From Pyxidicoccus trucidator (GTDB taxonomy: Bacteria > Myxococcota > Myxococcia > Myxococcales > Myxococcaceae), in the NCBI RefSeq assembly GCF_010894435.1, contig NZ_JAAIXZ010000014.1, positions 62,001 to 126,000 of the forward strand: a stretch of DNA of 64,000 nucleotides, in the 5' to 3' direction. Below, one piece after another: positions 1 through 8,561 of the stretch. The notes beneath the pieces are model-generated. The model made no database searches, had not been told where the DNA came from, and was given only the letters and a program-made list of their open reading frames with translations. Both the position numbers and the translations under genes were made by a program. Position 1 is the stretch's first letter. Every line of letters begins with the position of its first letter.

Positions 1-77
1 TGGTTCAGCGTCTGGAGGTAGCGGTAGAGGCGGGCCACGCGGTCGCGCGCGACACGCAATTTATCTGGGGACGTCAT
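1..77 (-). CDS. Start of an unidentified gene, cut by the left window edge
   Basis: Reading leftward from an ATG at 77, an open frame runs to the window edge. The first residues are MTSPDKLRVARDRVARLYRY, a charged helical N-terminus with regularly spaced arginines. Only 25 codons are visible, so no family can be named. No clear Shine-Dalgarno precedes the ATG. It is transcribed away from the SIR2-like gene at 334. The reading frame, not homology, is the main support. Confidence 0.4.
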   Translation of the reverse strand, partial: MTSPDKLRVARDRVARLYRYLQTLN

Positions 78-333
78 CGGATTGACTTTGAGAATGCCCC
101 TGCCGATCATGATGGCCGGGCGTGGAAGGGTTTCGCATTGTGCCCTTACAGAACCAGGACTGACAACACAGGGTCAGGAAGGCCCCACCGTAGGCCCCCA
201 ATACCGACAGCAGGTAGCGCGTAATACGCTGTGGGGTGCTGCCACTGTATATCATGCAGCGTCAGCGCTCGTCAGCGCGAAGCCTGAGGGCCGTGCGAAG
301 CCCATCCGTCTTATCAGTACTTTCAGGAGAACC

Positions 334-1659
334 ATGGACACGTCCAAATCGAGTGCAGCCGAACTGCCAGCGGGGCTTATCTCCGCCATCCAGGCAGGAA
401 ACTGCATTGCCTTCGTTGGCGCAGGCTTCAGCATCCCAGCAAAGCTGCCGAGCTGGTCTGAACTCCTGAACGACCTTTCCCAGCATGTCGGTGCGGGGCT
501 GCGCAAACACCTGAAACTGCTCCTTGAGAAGAAGGATGGCGGCGCTTCCTTGGAGGAAGCGGCACAGGCTATCGAGGATGAACTCGGCCAGAACAAGCTG
601 GCCAAGCGCCTGAAGGCGCGGCTGACCACCCGCGAGCTTCCGCTGGAGATGGCAGAACGTATACGCCTTCTACAGGGCATCCCTTTTCGCGCAATACTTA
701 CCACGAATTTCGACATGCTGCTCGAAGGCGAGACACCAAGTCCCCCTGCCTACCGAAAGATCATGCGGGCGCCGCGCCCAAGGTGGTGGGACGAGGGATT
801 CTGGGACCAGAAGGCGTGTTTCCCTCCAGTGCTAAAGATCCATGGCGACGTTCGAGATGCGGACACCGTCGTCTTCACCCGACGAGGGTACCGCCAGCGC
901 CTGCACAACGACCCACATTTTACGAGATTTCTGAGCTCTCTATTCACACAGCACACAGTGCTGTACCTCGGTTTTTCCTTCAGCGATGCGTACCTAAATG
1001 AACTGCGCTCTGGAGCGCTCTCGCTGCTCGGGGAAGGTGGCGGAGATAGTCCAATCGCATACGCCATTGCGAACGACATTCCACCTCGCTCATGCCGCCA
1101 CCTCATGCGCCACGAGGGCATCCATGCTCTCTCATACTCGAGCAACGGCCACAAAGACTTCTCAGGCTTTGATGCTCTCCTGCGCGACCTCCATGAAGCG
1201 ACGAACCCCCTCCTCCATTTCGGCCGGCGTCTGAAAGGACGAAGACTTCTCTGGCTCGACAAAGCTCCTGAGAACAACGCTCTGGTCGAGCGGTTCTTCT
1301 TGCAGGCGAAACGAGAGGCTCATTTACCACTCGGCACGCTACAAGTTACGCATGTGCGGAGTGTAGAGAAGGCAATCGCCGCGCTGCGCTCCGAGAAAAT
1401 GAAGAACGAGCAATTCGATCTTGTCATCTCCCACTTCGGGCAAGAGCTTAAAGGCCTGACCGTTGCTGAACGGTTGCTCGAAGCAATGCGACACCAAGAC
1501 CTTCGCAGCCCTGTCCTCATCTTCTCCAAAAATGATGACGCGTCAGAGCGTCGGCGTCGCGCGCTTGCCCTTGGCGCCCATGAATACTGTTGGTCCTTCG
1601 GGGGGCTATTACGAGCAATCGAGCGCGTGCTGGGACCAGGGGTCGAACACGAACCATAG
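334..1659 (+). CDS. SIR2-like domain protein with degenerate C-terminal receiver domain
   Basis: 441 aa. The N-terminal two thirds (about residues 10-270) is a SIR2_2-type NAD-binding fold: GAGFS near residue 29, TTNFD near 123, KIHGD with the catalytic-type His at about 170, then LGFSFSDAYL. After residue 300 comes a receiver-like domain starting RLLWLDKAPENN. It keeps the hydrophobic pattern of a response regulator, but the usual acidic pair reads Asp-Lys and the phospho-acceptor position reads LVISHFG instead of an Asp. Many prokaryotic SIR2-fold proteins deplete NAD in phage defence; that role here is inference. The ATG at 334 follows AGGAGA at good spacing; an in-frame start at 82 would add 84 residues that look non-coding. 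Third codon positions carry more A/T than neighbouring genes, which suggests transfer. Confidence 0.85.
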   Translation: MDTSKSSAAELPAGLISAIQAGNCIAFVGAGFSIPAKLPSWSELLNDLSQHVGAGLRKHLKLLLEKKDGGASLEEAAQAIEDELGQNKLAKRLKARLTTRELPLEMAERIRLLQGIPFRAILTTNFDMLLEGETPSPPAYRKIMRAPRPRWWDEGFWDQKACFPPVLKIHGDVRDADTVVFTRRGYRQRLHNDPHFTRFLSSLFTQHTVLYLGFSFSDAYLNELRSGALSLLGEGGGDSPIAYAIANDIPPRSCRHLMRHEGIHALSYSSNGHKDFSGFDALLRDLHEATNPLLHFGRRLKGRRLLWLDKAPENNALVERFFLQAKREAHLPLGTLQVTHVRSVEKAIAALRSEKMKNEQFDLVISHFGQELKGLTVAERLLEAMRHQDLRSPVLIFSKNDDASERRRRALALGAHEYCWSFGGLLRAIERVLGPGVEHEP

Positions 1660-1961
1660 GTGCGCGGTAGGGACGGCCCTTGATAGGCCGCCCCCACGGA
1701 TCCCAGCAAGCACTGCTAACACACCGAGCTCTTGTCTTGGGTCCTGATGTGGAGTCACTCGATGGGCCAGGGATGCAGAGCCCGTGTGCAAGCGTAGTTG
1801 TCGCCCGGACCACGAGGTCGGAAGAAGCACCCAGGAGCGTGAAGTGCAGAGAGGGCGTCCTGCCTGGGGTTTCTTATCGCCGTGTCCACGGGGGCAATTC
1901 CCGCCGCCACCATCCAACGAAGGCTTCACTTCCCGCGGCCACCGGATCAGGATGAGGGAGG
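1660..1961. other. Intergenic region, no gene seen
   Basis: 302 bases between the SIR2-like gene and the DTW gene. Short open frames here have no start context or recognisable domain. A weak hairpin (CGGCC, 7-nt loop, GGCCG) lies near 1674-1690 just after the SIR2-like stop and may act as its terminator. The promoter of the DTW gene must lie here, but I cannot pick it out. Confidence 0.4.
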
Positions 1962-2534
1962 ATGTCTCACCGCGCCGCCCTCCGACCCCGCTGTCACCGT
2001 TGCAACCTCCCGTCACACCTCTGCCTGTGTGCGGAGATCCCCCGGGTGGAGACGCGCACCCGGTTCCTCCTGCTCCAGCATGTGATGGAGGCCGGGAAGA
2101 AGAGCAACACGGGGCGGGTCGCCGCGCTGGCCCTCGTGAATGGCAGGTTGCTCCTCCACGGAGCACCCACCGAGTCCTACGACACCGCGCTGCTCTCCGA
2201 GCCCGGCACCTGGCTGCTCTTCCCCGATGGCCCGTCCGCGCCGCCGGACGCTCCCGCGCCGAGGCAGGTGGTGGTGCTGGACGGAAGCTGGTCCCAGGCA
2301 CGGCGGATGACCCAACGGCTCCCCGCGCTGCGGGCGCTGCCCCGACTGGTGCTGCCGCCGCCCGAGCCCGGGATGCTCCGGCTCCGCGAGCCCTCGCACC
2401 CGTCAGGGATGTCCACCCTGGATGCGGTCGCCCGCGCGGTGGCGATGCTCGAGGGGCCGGAGGCGGCCGCGCCGCTGGAGCGGCTGGCCGCGCTTCGGGT
2501 GCAGCGAATCGCCGAGTGCGGGACGCTGAACTGA
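1962..2534 (+). CDS. DTW domain protein (probable tRNA-uridine aminocarboxypropyltransferase)
   Basis: 190 aa. An N-terminal zinc-ribbon pattern, CHRCN followed by HLCLC, is typical of the DTW family, whose studied members add a 3-amino-3-carboxypropyl group from SAM to uridine in tRNA. The signature D-x-T-W appears as DGSW in VVVLDGSWSQARRM near residue 106, so Thr is replaced by Ser. A downstream SGMSTLDAVARA segment matches the conserved S-T-x-E/D-A region. The ATG at 1962 follows GAGGGAG. The family call is firm; which tRNA position is modified is not known from sequence. Confidence 0.85.
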   Translation: MSHRAALRPRCHRCNLPSHLCLCAEIPRVETRTRFLLLQHVMEAGKKSNTGRVAALALVNGRLLLHGAPTESYDTALLSEPGTWLLFPDGPSAPPDAPAPRQVVVLDGSWSQARRMTQRLPALRALPRLVLPPPEPGMLRLREPSHPSGMSTLDAVARAVAMLEGPEAAAPLERLAALRVQRIAECGTLN

Positions 2535-2676
2535 GCCTCCCGTCGAGCTGGAGCGCCGCGCCCAGCGAGCTCGCCTCCTCTGCATCCACCGTGTCCCTTC
2601 CATAGGGAAGTCGTCCTCGGCCTCCGGGTGTTTCATCCTCCCGGGCGGAAGGCCCTGCCGAGGTTAGACTTCCCGA

Positions 2677-5136
2677 ATGAACTCCAGCCCATCCAGCCGA
2701 GCGTCCATCGTCGTGGCGGAGCTGGGGCCCACGAACACGGGGAAGACCCACCGTGCCATCGAGCGGATGCTCGAGCACGACACGGGCATGATGGGCCTGC
2801 CGCTGCGCCTGCTTGCTCGCGAGGTGTACGACCGGGTGACCGCTCGGGTGGGCGAGGGGCGGGTGGCCTTGATGACGGGCGAGGAGAAGCGCCTGCCGCC
2901 ACGTCCCGACTATTGGATCTGCACGGTCGAGGCGATGCCGACCGACCATCCTGTCGACTTCCTCGCCGTCGATGAAATCCAGCTCGCCGCCCACCGCGAG
3001 CGCGGGCACGTCTTCACCGACCGGCTGCTCCATGCGCGGGGGCGCAGGGAGACCTGGTTCCTCGGCGCGGACACGATGCGGCCGATGGTCCAGACGCTCA
3101 TCCCCCATGCTTCGGTGAAGCGCGCCAACCGCCTGTCCCAGCTTCGCTACTCCGGGCGCCGCTCCCTGAAGAGCCTTCCCCCGCGCTCGGCCGTGGTCGC
3201 GTTCTCCGCGGACCGCGTGTACGAGCTCGCCGAATCGCTGCGCCGCCTCCGTGGAGGGGTGGCCGTGGTGATGGGAGCGCTCTCCCCGAGGACGCGGAAT
3301 GCCCAGGTGGCGATGTACCAGTCCGGGGAGGTCCAGTACCTCGTGGCCACCGATGCCATTGGCATGGGTCTGAATCTCGACCTCAACCACGTGGCCTTCG
3401 CGGCGCTCTCCAAGTACGACGGCGCTGAGCAGCGAGACCTCTACACGGACGAAATGGCCCAGATCGCGGGCCGCGCGGGGCGCCACCTGAATGACGGGAG
3501 CTTCGGCACCCTGAACACGCTGCCCGAGCTGTCTCCGCGCGTGGTCTCGGCCATCGAGTCACACCGGTTCCCGGCGGTGCGCAGTCTCATCTGGCGCAAT
3601 GCCGCGCTCGACTTCTCCAGCCCGGAGTCTCTGCTGGACTCGCTGTCGCGAGCCCCGGGCCACAACGCCTTCGTCCGGGTGGAGCGGGCGGATGACTTCG
3701 ATGCGCTTCGGGAGCTCTCGCACACTCCCGCCATCCGAGACGTCGCCACCACCCGGCCCATGGTCGAGCTGCTGTGGCAGGTCTGCCAGATTCCGGATTT
3801 CCGCAAGGGGCTCTTCGGTCAGCACGTCTCGCTGTTGCGAGAGACGTTCCTCCAGCTCACCGCGGGGGATGGGAGGCTGGAGCCGGACTGGCTGGCCAGG
3901 CAGGTGTCGCCGCTCGACGATGTCTCCGGAGACATCCACACCCTGATGGATCGGCTGGCCGCCATCCGCATCTGGACGTACATCAGTCATCGCGCGAGCT
4001 GGCTCCACGACGCCGAGCACTGGCAGGAGCGCACCCGCCGCATCGAGGACGCGCTGGGCGACGCCCTGCATGAGCGGCTCGTGGAGCGCTTCGTGCAGCG
4101 GGCCGCCCGGAGGAGTGCCCGCCGGTTCGTGAGAGCCGCCGCACACCCTCCGCCCGGGTCGGACAGCCCCTTCGCCAGGCTGGGGCTGCTGCTGGGTGAG
4201 GTGTCGGGGGCTGACGGCGCCGCGATGACCGAGGAGCAGTTCGTCCAGCGGGTGGTCGATGCGACGCATGACGCCTTCGAGGTGGATGCAACAGGAAGCG
4301 TCTCATTCGAAGGGCAGCCGCTGGCCCGGCTGGTTCGCGGCAAGGACCGGCGCTCACCGCAGCTTGCGCTCGCGGAGCCGGAGGTCTGGACCGGAGGCGC
4401 GCGGCAGCGACTGGAGCGCCGGCTGTTGGCGCTGGCGCGGGACCTCGTCACCGAGGCCATGGGAGGCTTTCCCGCCGAGGCCCTGGCAGGAGCGGGGCGC
4501 TCCGCGGCGACGCGGGGCCTTGCCTACCGTCTGGCCGAGGGGCTGGGAGTGATTTCCCAGGGCGAGGCGCGCGAGCAGTGGCGGCTCCTGGACGATGAGG
4601 CACGGGAGCGCCTGAGGGCGCTGGGCGTCCGTGAGGGACAGCGCTTCCTCTACGTCGCCGAGGCGCTCGCGCCGCACGCGCTCGAGCGGCGATGCATGCT
4701 GACGGCGCTGTTCCAGCAGAGTCCCTCACCCAGGGGCGTTCCACGAGATCCAACGCTCGACGTCGCGGAGCGTGGCGGCCGGAGCGCGCGCGCCTTCGGC
4801 TATGAGGTGCTCGGTCCCGTGGCGTTGCGGATTGACGTCGTCGAGCGGCTCTGTGAAGCGCTGCGCCACCCGCAGGGAGCCCGGCAGGTGCACCTGCTCA
4901 TGCAGGAGCTGGGGCTGGAGAGTGGAGCGCGCGCGCGGGTGCTGCGAGAGCTCGGAGGCCCGTCCGGGGGCGCTCCGTCGAAGCGGCGGCGGCGACGGCG
5001 GGGTGGCAGAGCGCCGGGGACGGCACCTGACAAGAGTGGCGCCCACGGGCCACCGGCTCACGCCGGCGCGCACCCGCAGCCTCGGAGAAGCGGGGCCGGG
5101 GAGGGGCGTACCGGGGGCGGGCCGAAGCCCGATTGA
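2677..5136 (+). CDS. SUV3-like ATP-dependent RNA helicase
   Basis: 819 aa. Superfamily 2 helicase of the SUV3 type, known from mitochondria and alphaproteobacteria and linked there to RNA turnover. Visible motifs: Walker A GPTNTGKT near residue 17, DEIQ at 99-102 (in place of DEAD), LVATDAIGMGLNL in the second RecA domain, and motif VI QIAGRAGR at 262-269. A long helical C-terminal part follows and ends in a basic tail (KRRRRRRGGR) suited to RNA binding. The start ATG lies about 12 nt after a GAGG. It converges with the JmjC gene. The motifs make the helicase call secure; a degradosome-like partner is not visible nearby. Confidence 0.88.
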   Translation: MNSSPSSRASIVVAELGPTNTGKTHRAIERMLEHDTGMMGLPLRLLAREVYDRVTARVGEGRVALMTGEEKRLPPRPDYWICTVEAMPTDHPVDFLAVDEIQLAAHRERGHVFTDRLLHARGRRETWFLGADTMRPMVQTLIPHASVKRANRLSQLRYSGRRSLKSLPPRSAVVAFSADRVYELAESLRRLRGGVAVVMGALSPRTRNAQVAMYQSGEVQYLVATDAIGMGLNLDLNHVAFAALSKYDGAEQRDLYTDEMAQIAGRAGRHLNDGSFGTLNTLPELSPRVVSAIESHRFPAVRSLIWRNAALDFSSPESLLDSLSRAPGHNAFVRVERADDFDALRELSHTPAIRDVATTRPMVELLWQVCQIPDFRKGLFGQHVSLLRETFLQLTAGDGRLEPDWLARQVSPLDDVSGDIHTLMDRLAAIRIWTYISHRASWLHDAEHWQERTRRIEDALGDALHERLVERFVQRAARRSARRFVRAAAHPPPGSDSPFARLGLLLGEVSGADGAAMTEEQFVQRVVDATHDAFEVDATGSVSFEGQPLARLVRGKDRRSPQLALAEPEVWTGGARQRLERRLLALARDLVTEAMGGFPAEALAGAGRSAATRGLAYRLAEGLGVISQGEAREQWRLLDDEARERLRALGVREGQRFLYVAEALAPHALERRCMLTALFQQSPSPRGVPRDPTLDVAERGGRSARAFGYEVLGPVALRIDVVERLCEALRHPQGARQVHLLMQELGLESGARARVLRELGGPSGGAPSKRRRRRRGGRAPGTAPDKSGAHGPPAHAGAHPQPRRSGAGEGRTGGGPKPD

Positions 5137-5150
5137 AGGGGCCTGGGTTG

Positions 5151-5170
5151 GGGCAGGCAAGGCGCTGCCC
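5151..5170. terminator. Hairpin between convergent genes
   Basis: GGGCAG and CTGCCC form a 6-bp stem with an 8-nt loop, in the 42-bp gap between the helicase stop and the JmjC-gene stop. No T-tract follows on either strand, so intrinsic termination is only possible. Confidence 0.3.
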
Positions 5171-5178
5171 TGGAGGAC

Positions 5179-6117
5179 TCAGCTCTCCTCGACGATCTTC
5201 CGGGCCTCCAGCTCCAGGACGTGGGCCTGCAGCTCGTGCAGCAGCTCGGAGAGGCGCGTGCCGCACGCCCCGCTGCGCTCGGGGTCCGGCGAGCCGATGC
5301 CATCGGCGAGCTCGCGCCACCTCACGTCCTTCAGCAGGTGCTGTCGCAGCGCGGCGCTGACCACGTCCGCCCAGGTGGGCTGGCTGTACGTGAAGTTCAG
5401 CGCCAGCGTGTCCTCCGAGGCCTCGGTGGAGTGCCAGTAGCCTCGCGGCACGAAGAGGACCGAGCCGGGCTCGAGCGTGATGACCTCGGCGCCCTCGGGC
5501 ATCTGCTCAGGCAGCTCCTGCTCCAGGTAGCTGGCCAGCTCGGGGGAGGGCGGGCCCATGTTCATCGCCCAGCGGTCCGTGGGGAGGGGCAGCTGCGTGT
5601 TGGGCGCGAGCGTCCAGCGCTTGGTGCCGCGCACCTGCACGACGATGTTCGCGTTCGCGTCGAAGTGGGGGCTGTTGCCGCCACCCGACGGCGAGGCATA
5701 GAAGATGGCTCGTGCGACAGCGTTGCGCGCAAGGCCCAGCTCGAAGGCCAGCATGTGCAGCCACTGCTCGACCAGCGGGAGGAAGCGCTCCGCCGAGTCG
5801 AGGATGAGCGCCATGCCGCTGCGGTACAGCGCCCCGGCGGTCTGCGCTTCCACCCGGATGACACTGTGCTCATCTCGCCGGTCCGGCAGCGCGACCATCA
5901 CCGGGCCGCGGTAGGTGTGCAGCAGCCGCTCGAGGTCATGGAGCTCGGGAAGCTGCGCGAGTTCCCCGAGTCGTTCGAGCGGGCCGTGGCAGACCAGGTG
6001 CCGCCTGGGCCAGTACTCCGCCAGGAACTCGCGGGGCGGGTGCGGCGTGAAGAGCTGTTCGAGGAAGGGATGCTCCGACGACTCCAAAGCCATGCGAGAC
6101 GCTAACACGCGAGCCAA
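5179..6117 (-). CDS. JmjC/cupin-type 2-oxoglutarate-dependent oxygenase
   Basis: 312 aa. A JmjC (cupin_4) oxygenase resembling bacterial ribosomal oxygenases and related hydroxylases. The iron triad can be placed: HFD at 151-153 (His151, Asp153) and His229 in GYWHST. Between them, NIVVQVRGTKRWTL and EPGSVLFVPRG are the usual jelly-roll strands. Substrate unknown; RoxA-like enzymes hydroxylate ribosomal proteins, but this length and N-terminus do not decide it. An alternative start nine codons in is possible. Upstream it diverges from the small membrane protein at 6152. Confidence 0.82.
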   Translation of the reverse strand: MARVLASRMALESSEHPFLEQLFTPHPPREFLAEYWPRRHLVCHGPLERLGELAQLPELHDLERLLHTYRGPVMVALPDRRDEHSVIRVEAQTAGALYRSGMALILDSAERFLPLVEQWLHMLAFELGLARNAVARAIFYASPSGGGNSPHFDANANIVVQVRGTKRWTLAPNTQLPLPTDRWAMNMGPPSPELASYLEQELPEQMPEGAEVITLEPGSVLFVPRGYWHSTEASEDTLALNFTYSQPTWADVVSAALRQHLLKDVRWRELADGIGSPDPERSGACGTRLSELLHELQAHVLELEARKIVEES

Positions 6118-6151
6118 TCAGCGGGCGTAGACTGAAGCGAGCGGAGGGTAG

Positions 6152-6580
6152 GTGGGAACAGCCGTGGGACAGCACCTGGAAGGCGCCCTGTGCGGCCAAC
6201 ACGTGAAGGCCATGGCCGTGGGCGTGTGTGCTCGCTGCGGCACGTTCACCTGCCTGGAGTGCGTGTGCAGCGTGGCGGGCGCGGTGTGGTGCGCGGCGTG
6301 CGCCCGGCGCCCCGTGGAGGCCCGGGAGGACTCGCAGGTGGGCGTGGAGCTGGCGCGGCTGCTCTCCTTGCTCGCGTGGTTCCTCCCACCCCTCGCGCTG
6401 GTGGCGCTCGCGGTGGGGTGGCATCAGCGGCGGCGGCTCCAGCGCGGCGAGCTGGCGTGGTCCGCGGGCTGGCACCTGCGCCAGTCCCTACGCCAGGCCC
6501 TGGTGGTGCTCGCCGTGTGGGGTCTCATCCTCGGCGGCGTCGTCACACTCTTCCTGCTCTCAGGCGGCGCGAGCGACTGA
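6152..6580 (+). CDS. B-box-like zinc-binding small membrane protein
   Basis: 142 aa, GTG start after GGAGGG. The first 55 residues hold Cys/His pairs spaced like a B-box or zinc ribbon: CGQH, then CARCGTFTCLEC and CAAC. Two hydrophobic segments follow, about residues 70-88 and 115-137, so the zinc domain is probably cytoplasmic next to a two-helix membrane part. Such N-terminal zinc modules fused to membrane segments are common in myxobacterial and actinobacterial hypothetical proteins. Its 3' end overlaps the convergent TPR gene by 21 bases. Function unknown. Confidence 0.7.
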   Translation: MGTAVGQHLEGALCGQHVKAMAVGVCARCGTFTCLECVCSVAGAVWCAACARRPVEAREDSQVGVELARLLSLLAWFLPPLALVALAVGWHQRRRLQRGELAWSAGWHLRQSLRQALVVLAVWGLILGGVVTLFLLSGGASD

Positions 6581-7441
6581 GAGTCCCCGGCGCTCCATGA
6601 AGGTGCGCAGCTCCGGCCATTGGGCGGTGAGCGCCTCGAAGTCGCCCGGCCGCACCGGCTGCGCGGCGGCCAGTGCGTCCTGGATGGCCGCCGCGTGGGC
6701 GGACGCATCCTGCGCGTCCAGCGCGAAGGCCTTGAGCAGCTTGAGCCTGCGCACGTCCCGGCCTCCCGACGCATCCGCCTCGGCCCACCGCGCGTCGACA
6801 GTCTTTACCGCCACCGGGTAGTGGCCCTCGCGGCACAGGATTACGACCTCCGGGAGCAGCGCGTACATGGGCGGCGTGTCGCCCAGTCGCTTGCGCCCCT
6901 CCTCCAGCCAGGCCCTCGCGGAGGCCGTGTCGCCCAGGACCGCGCCACACGTGGCGATGAGGTTGGGCATCCACCGGTGCGCGGCGGGTATCCCCCACTT
7001 CAGGTTGCGAGCCCGCTCCGTCGTGCCGAAGAGCTCGAGCGCGCGGCCCGGCTCTCCCAGCGCGAGGATGCACTGTCCCAGCATCGCGACGGAGACCGAG
7101 CGCTGCACTCCATTGGTGCTGCGCCGCGCGGCTTCCTCGAAGCAGCCCGCTGCCTCCCGCTCGTTCCCCGCGCCGTAGAAGGAGATGCCCCGGTTGTAGA
7201 GCGTGGACCACCGGCGGAGCCGCAGGAAGAAGAAGCCGAACAACCCCAGGAACGTCACTGCGGCCAAGGGGATGTAGAAGCCCGGAGTGAGGCGCTCCCG
7301 GAGCGCTTCATTGCCCTGGGAGAAGAGGTTGTAGAAGAACACGAAGAGCACGACCAGGATGACCCACCCGGCGACCTTCTTCAGCGGCGAGGAGGCGAAG
7401 GGCCTGAGGTGGCGCTCCTTCGGAAGTGGCAGCTCGGTCAT
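6560..7441 (-). CDS. Membrane-anchored TPR-like protein
   Basis: 293 aa from ATG 7441, which follows GGAG; a longer frame to 7525 adds 28 residues without signal character. Two hydrophobic segments (VAGWVILVVLFVFFYNLF and YIPLAAVTFLGLFGFFFL) form a helical hairpin near residues 22-70. The rest is helical TPR-like repeats such as RGISFYGAGNEREAAGCFEE and LGQCILALGEPGRALELFG. It probably scaffolds a complex at the inner membrane; no enzymatic motif is present. The last 21 bases overlap the zinc-binding gene on the other strand. Confidence 0.72.
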   Translation of the reverse strand: MTELPLPKERHLRPFASSPLKKVAGWVILVVLFVFFYNLFSQGNEALRERLTPGFYIPLAAVTFLGLFGFFFLRLRRWSTLYNRGISFYGAGNEREAAGCFEEAARRSTNGVQRSVSVAMLGQCILALGEPGRALELFGTTERARNLKWGIPAAHRWMPNLIATCGAVLGDTASARAWLEEGRKRLGDTPPMYALLPEVVILCREGHYPVAVKTVDARWAEADASGGRDVRRLKLLKAFALDAQDASAHAAAIQDALAAAQPVRPGDFEALTAQWPELRTFMERRGLSVARAA

Positions 7442-7571
7442 GCGGCGCTCCGGCAAGGCGGGGACGGCCCTCTCGTAGCGCGTGCGACTCCCTGGAGTCC
7501 AGCCGCACTGCGTGCGTCGAGCCACCCCTCCGCGACAGACGCGGAGGGGCGGTCCGACACGCGGGCGGTGA

Positions 7572-8408
7572 CTACTTCCCGCCGTTCGCCGTCACGTCGG
7601 TGAGCGTCGTCGTCTTGGCGTTGGTCTCGACGAGGATGCGGTCGAAGTTCAGGTAGGGGTAGCTGCCGCCCGGGACGATGTCCTCGGTCAGCACCACCGT
7701 GTCACCCTCGACAGTCTCACCGTCGGCCAGCCCCTGCGTCAGCGCGAAGCTCGCCCGCTGCACCTGCAGGGTCCAGCGGCAGGCGCCGTTCTCGTCCACG
7801 CGGTCGAACGTCCGTCGGCACGGGATGGAGCAGTAGCCGCAGAGGTAGTTGCCCTGCTGGCGGCACTGCTGCATGCACTGGTTGTAGGGCAGGTTCGTGC
7901 AGCCCGGCGAGGTGGTGCCGCCGATGACCGGACCATAGCTGATGAACGCCACCCGGCCGCTCCGCACGTTGCTGACGGAGCCCACGAGCCGGCCGTTGGA
8001 GAACACCTCCGCCGTATAGGTGGACGTCTCCTGCGTGGCCGCCGTGAAGGTCGCCGCGAAGGACGTCCTGCCGCCCTCCGTCGCGATGGTGGCGGTGCTG
8101 GCCGCCGCGCCTTCCGACTCACCCGTGAGCACGGTCTGCTCCACGGCCCGGCCAGAGGGCTCACTGCGGAAGCCCGCGCTCCAGAAGGTGGAGCCCTCGG
8201 TGGAGATGGCCACGCCGTCCCGCTCGGACGCGTCCGGGGATACGACGTGCAGCTCCTTGCCCTCCACGGCGAGCTGCGCGCTGCCCAGGCCGCAGTGCTT
8301 CAGTCCGGAGAAGGTCACGCAGTCCTCCGCGTGGGCCTGCGTGAGCGGGAGGGCGAGGGTGAGCAGGGTGGCGAGGCCCGCGGGGGCCAGACGGTGGAAC
8401 AGACGCAT
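7572..8408 (-). CDS. Secreted hypothetical protein
   Basis: 278 aa from ATG 8408 after GGAG. A signal peptide (MRLFHRLAPAGLATLLTLAL, cleavage after AHA) precedes a protein with a Cys-rich patch, YNQCMQQCRQQGNYLCGYC with further Cys residues beyond, bearing at least eight cysteines within about 40 residues. These would form disulphides outside the cytoplasm. No family recognised. It lies downstream of the di-haem cytochrome on the same strand, separated by 153 bp, so co-transcription is possible but not shown. Confidence 0.7.
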   Translation of the reverse strand: MRLFHRLAPAGLATLLTLALPLTQAHAEDCVTFSGLKHCGLGSAQLAVEGKELHVVSPDASERDGVAISTEGSTFWSAGFRSEPSGRAVEQTVLTGESEGAAASTATIATEGGRTSFAATFTAATQETSTYTAEVFSNGRLVGSVSNVRSGRVAFISYGPVIGGTTSPGCTNLPYNQCMQQCRQQGNYLCGYCSIPCRRTFDRVDENGACRWTLQVQRASFALTQGLADGETVEGDTVVLTEDIVPGGSYPYLNFDRILVETNAKTTTLTDVTANGGK

Positions 8409-8561
8409 GGGGGGAACTCCAGATGCCTCCCGGGGGAAATCCCCGGCGGGCATGCGGCCGCTGTTCATGTGTCGTGCCAGGAATTCCCTGCGCACGGCTC
8501 CGAGGGAGACGAGCCCAGGCGCCAAAAGGTTTGTAGCCAAATCAGTTACACGGCCCGGGCG

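Noticed and set aside
61-255. A 64-codon minus-strand frame with a hydrophobic stretch
   Set aside because: It starts inside the upstream region of the SIR2-like gene, overlaps the better-supported partial frame at 1-77 and lacks a Shine-Dalgarno. The hydrophobic segment keeps a small membrane peptide possible but unproven.
1609-3486. A 625-codon minus-strand frame
   Set aside because: Antisense to the DTW and SUV3-like genes, low complexity, no domain.
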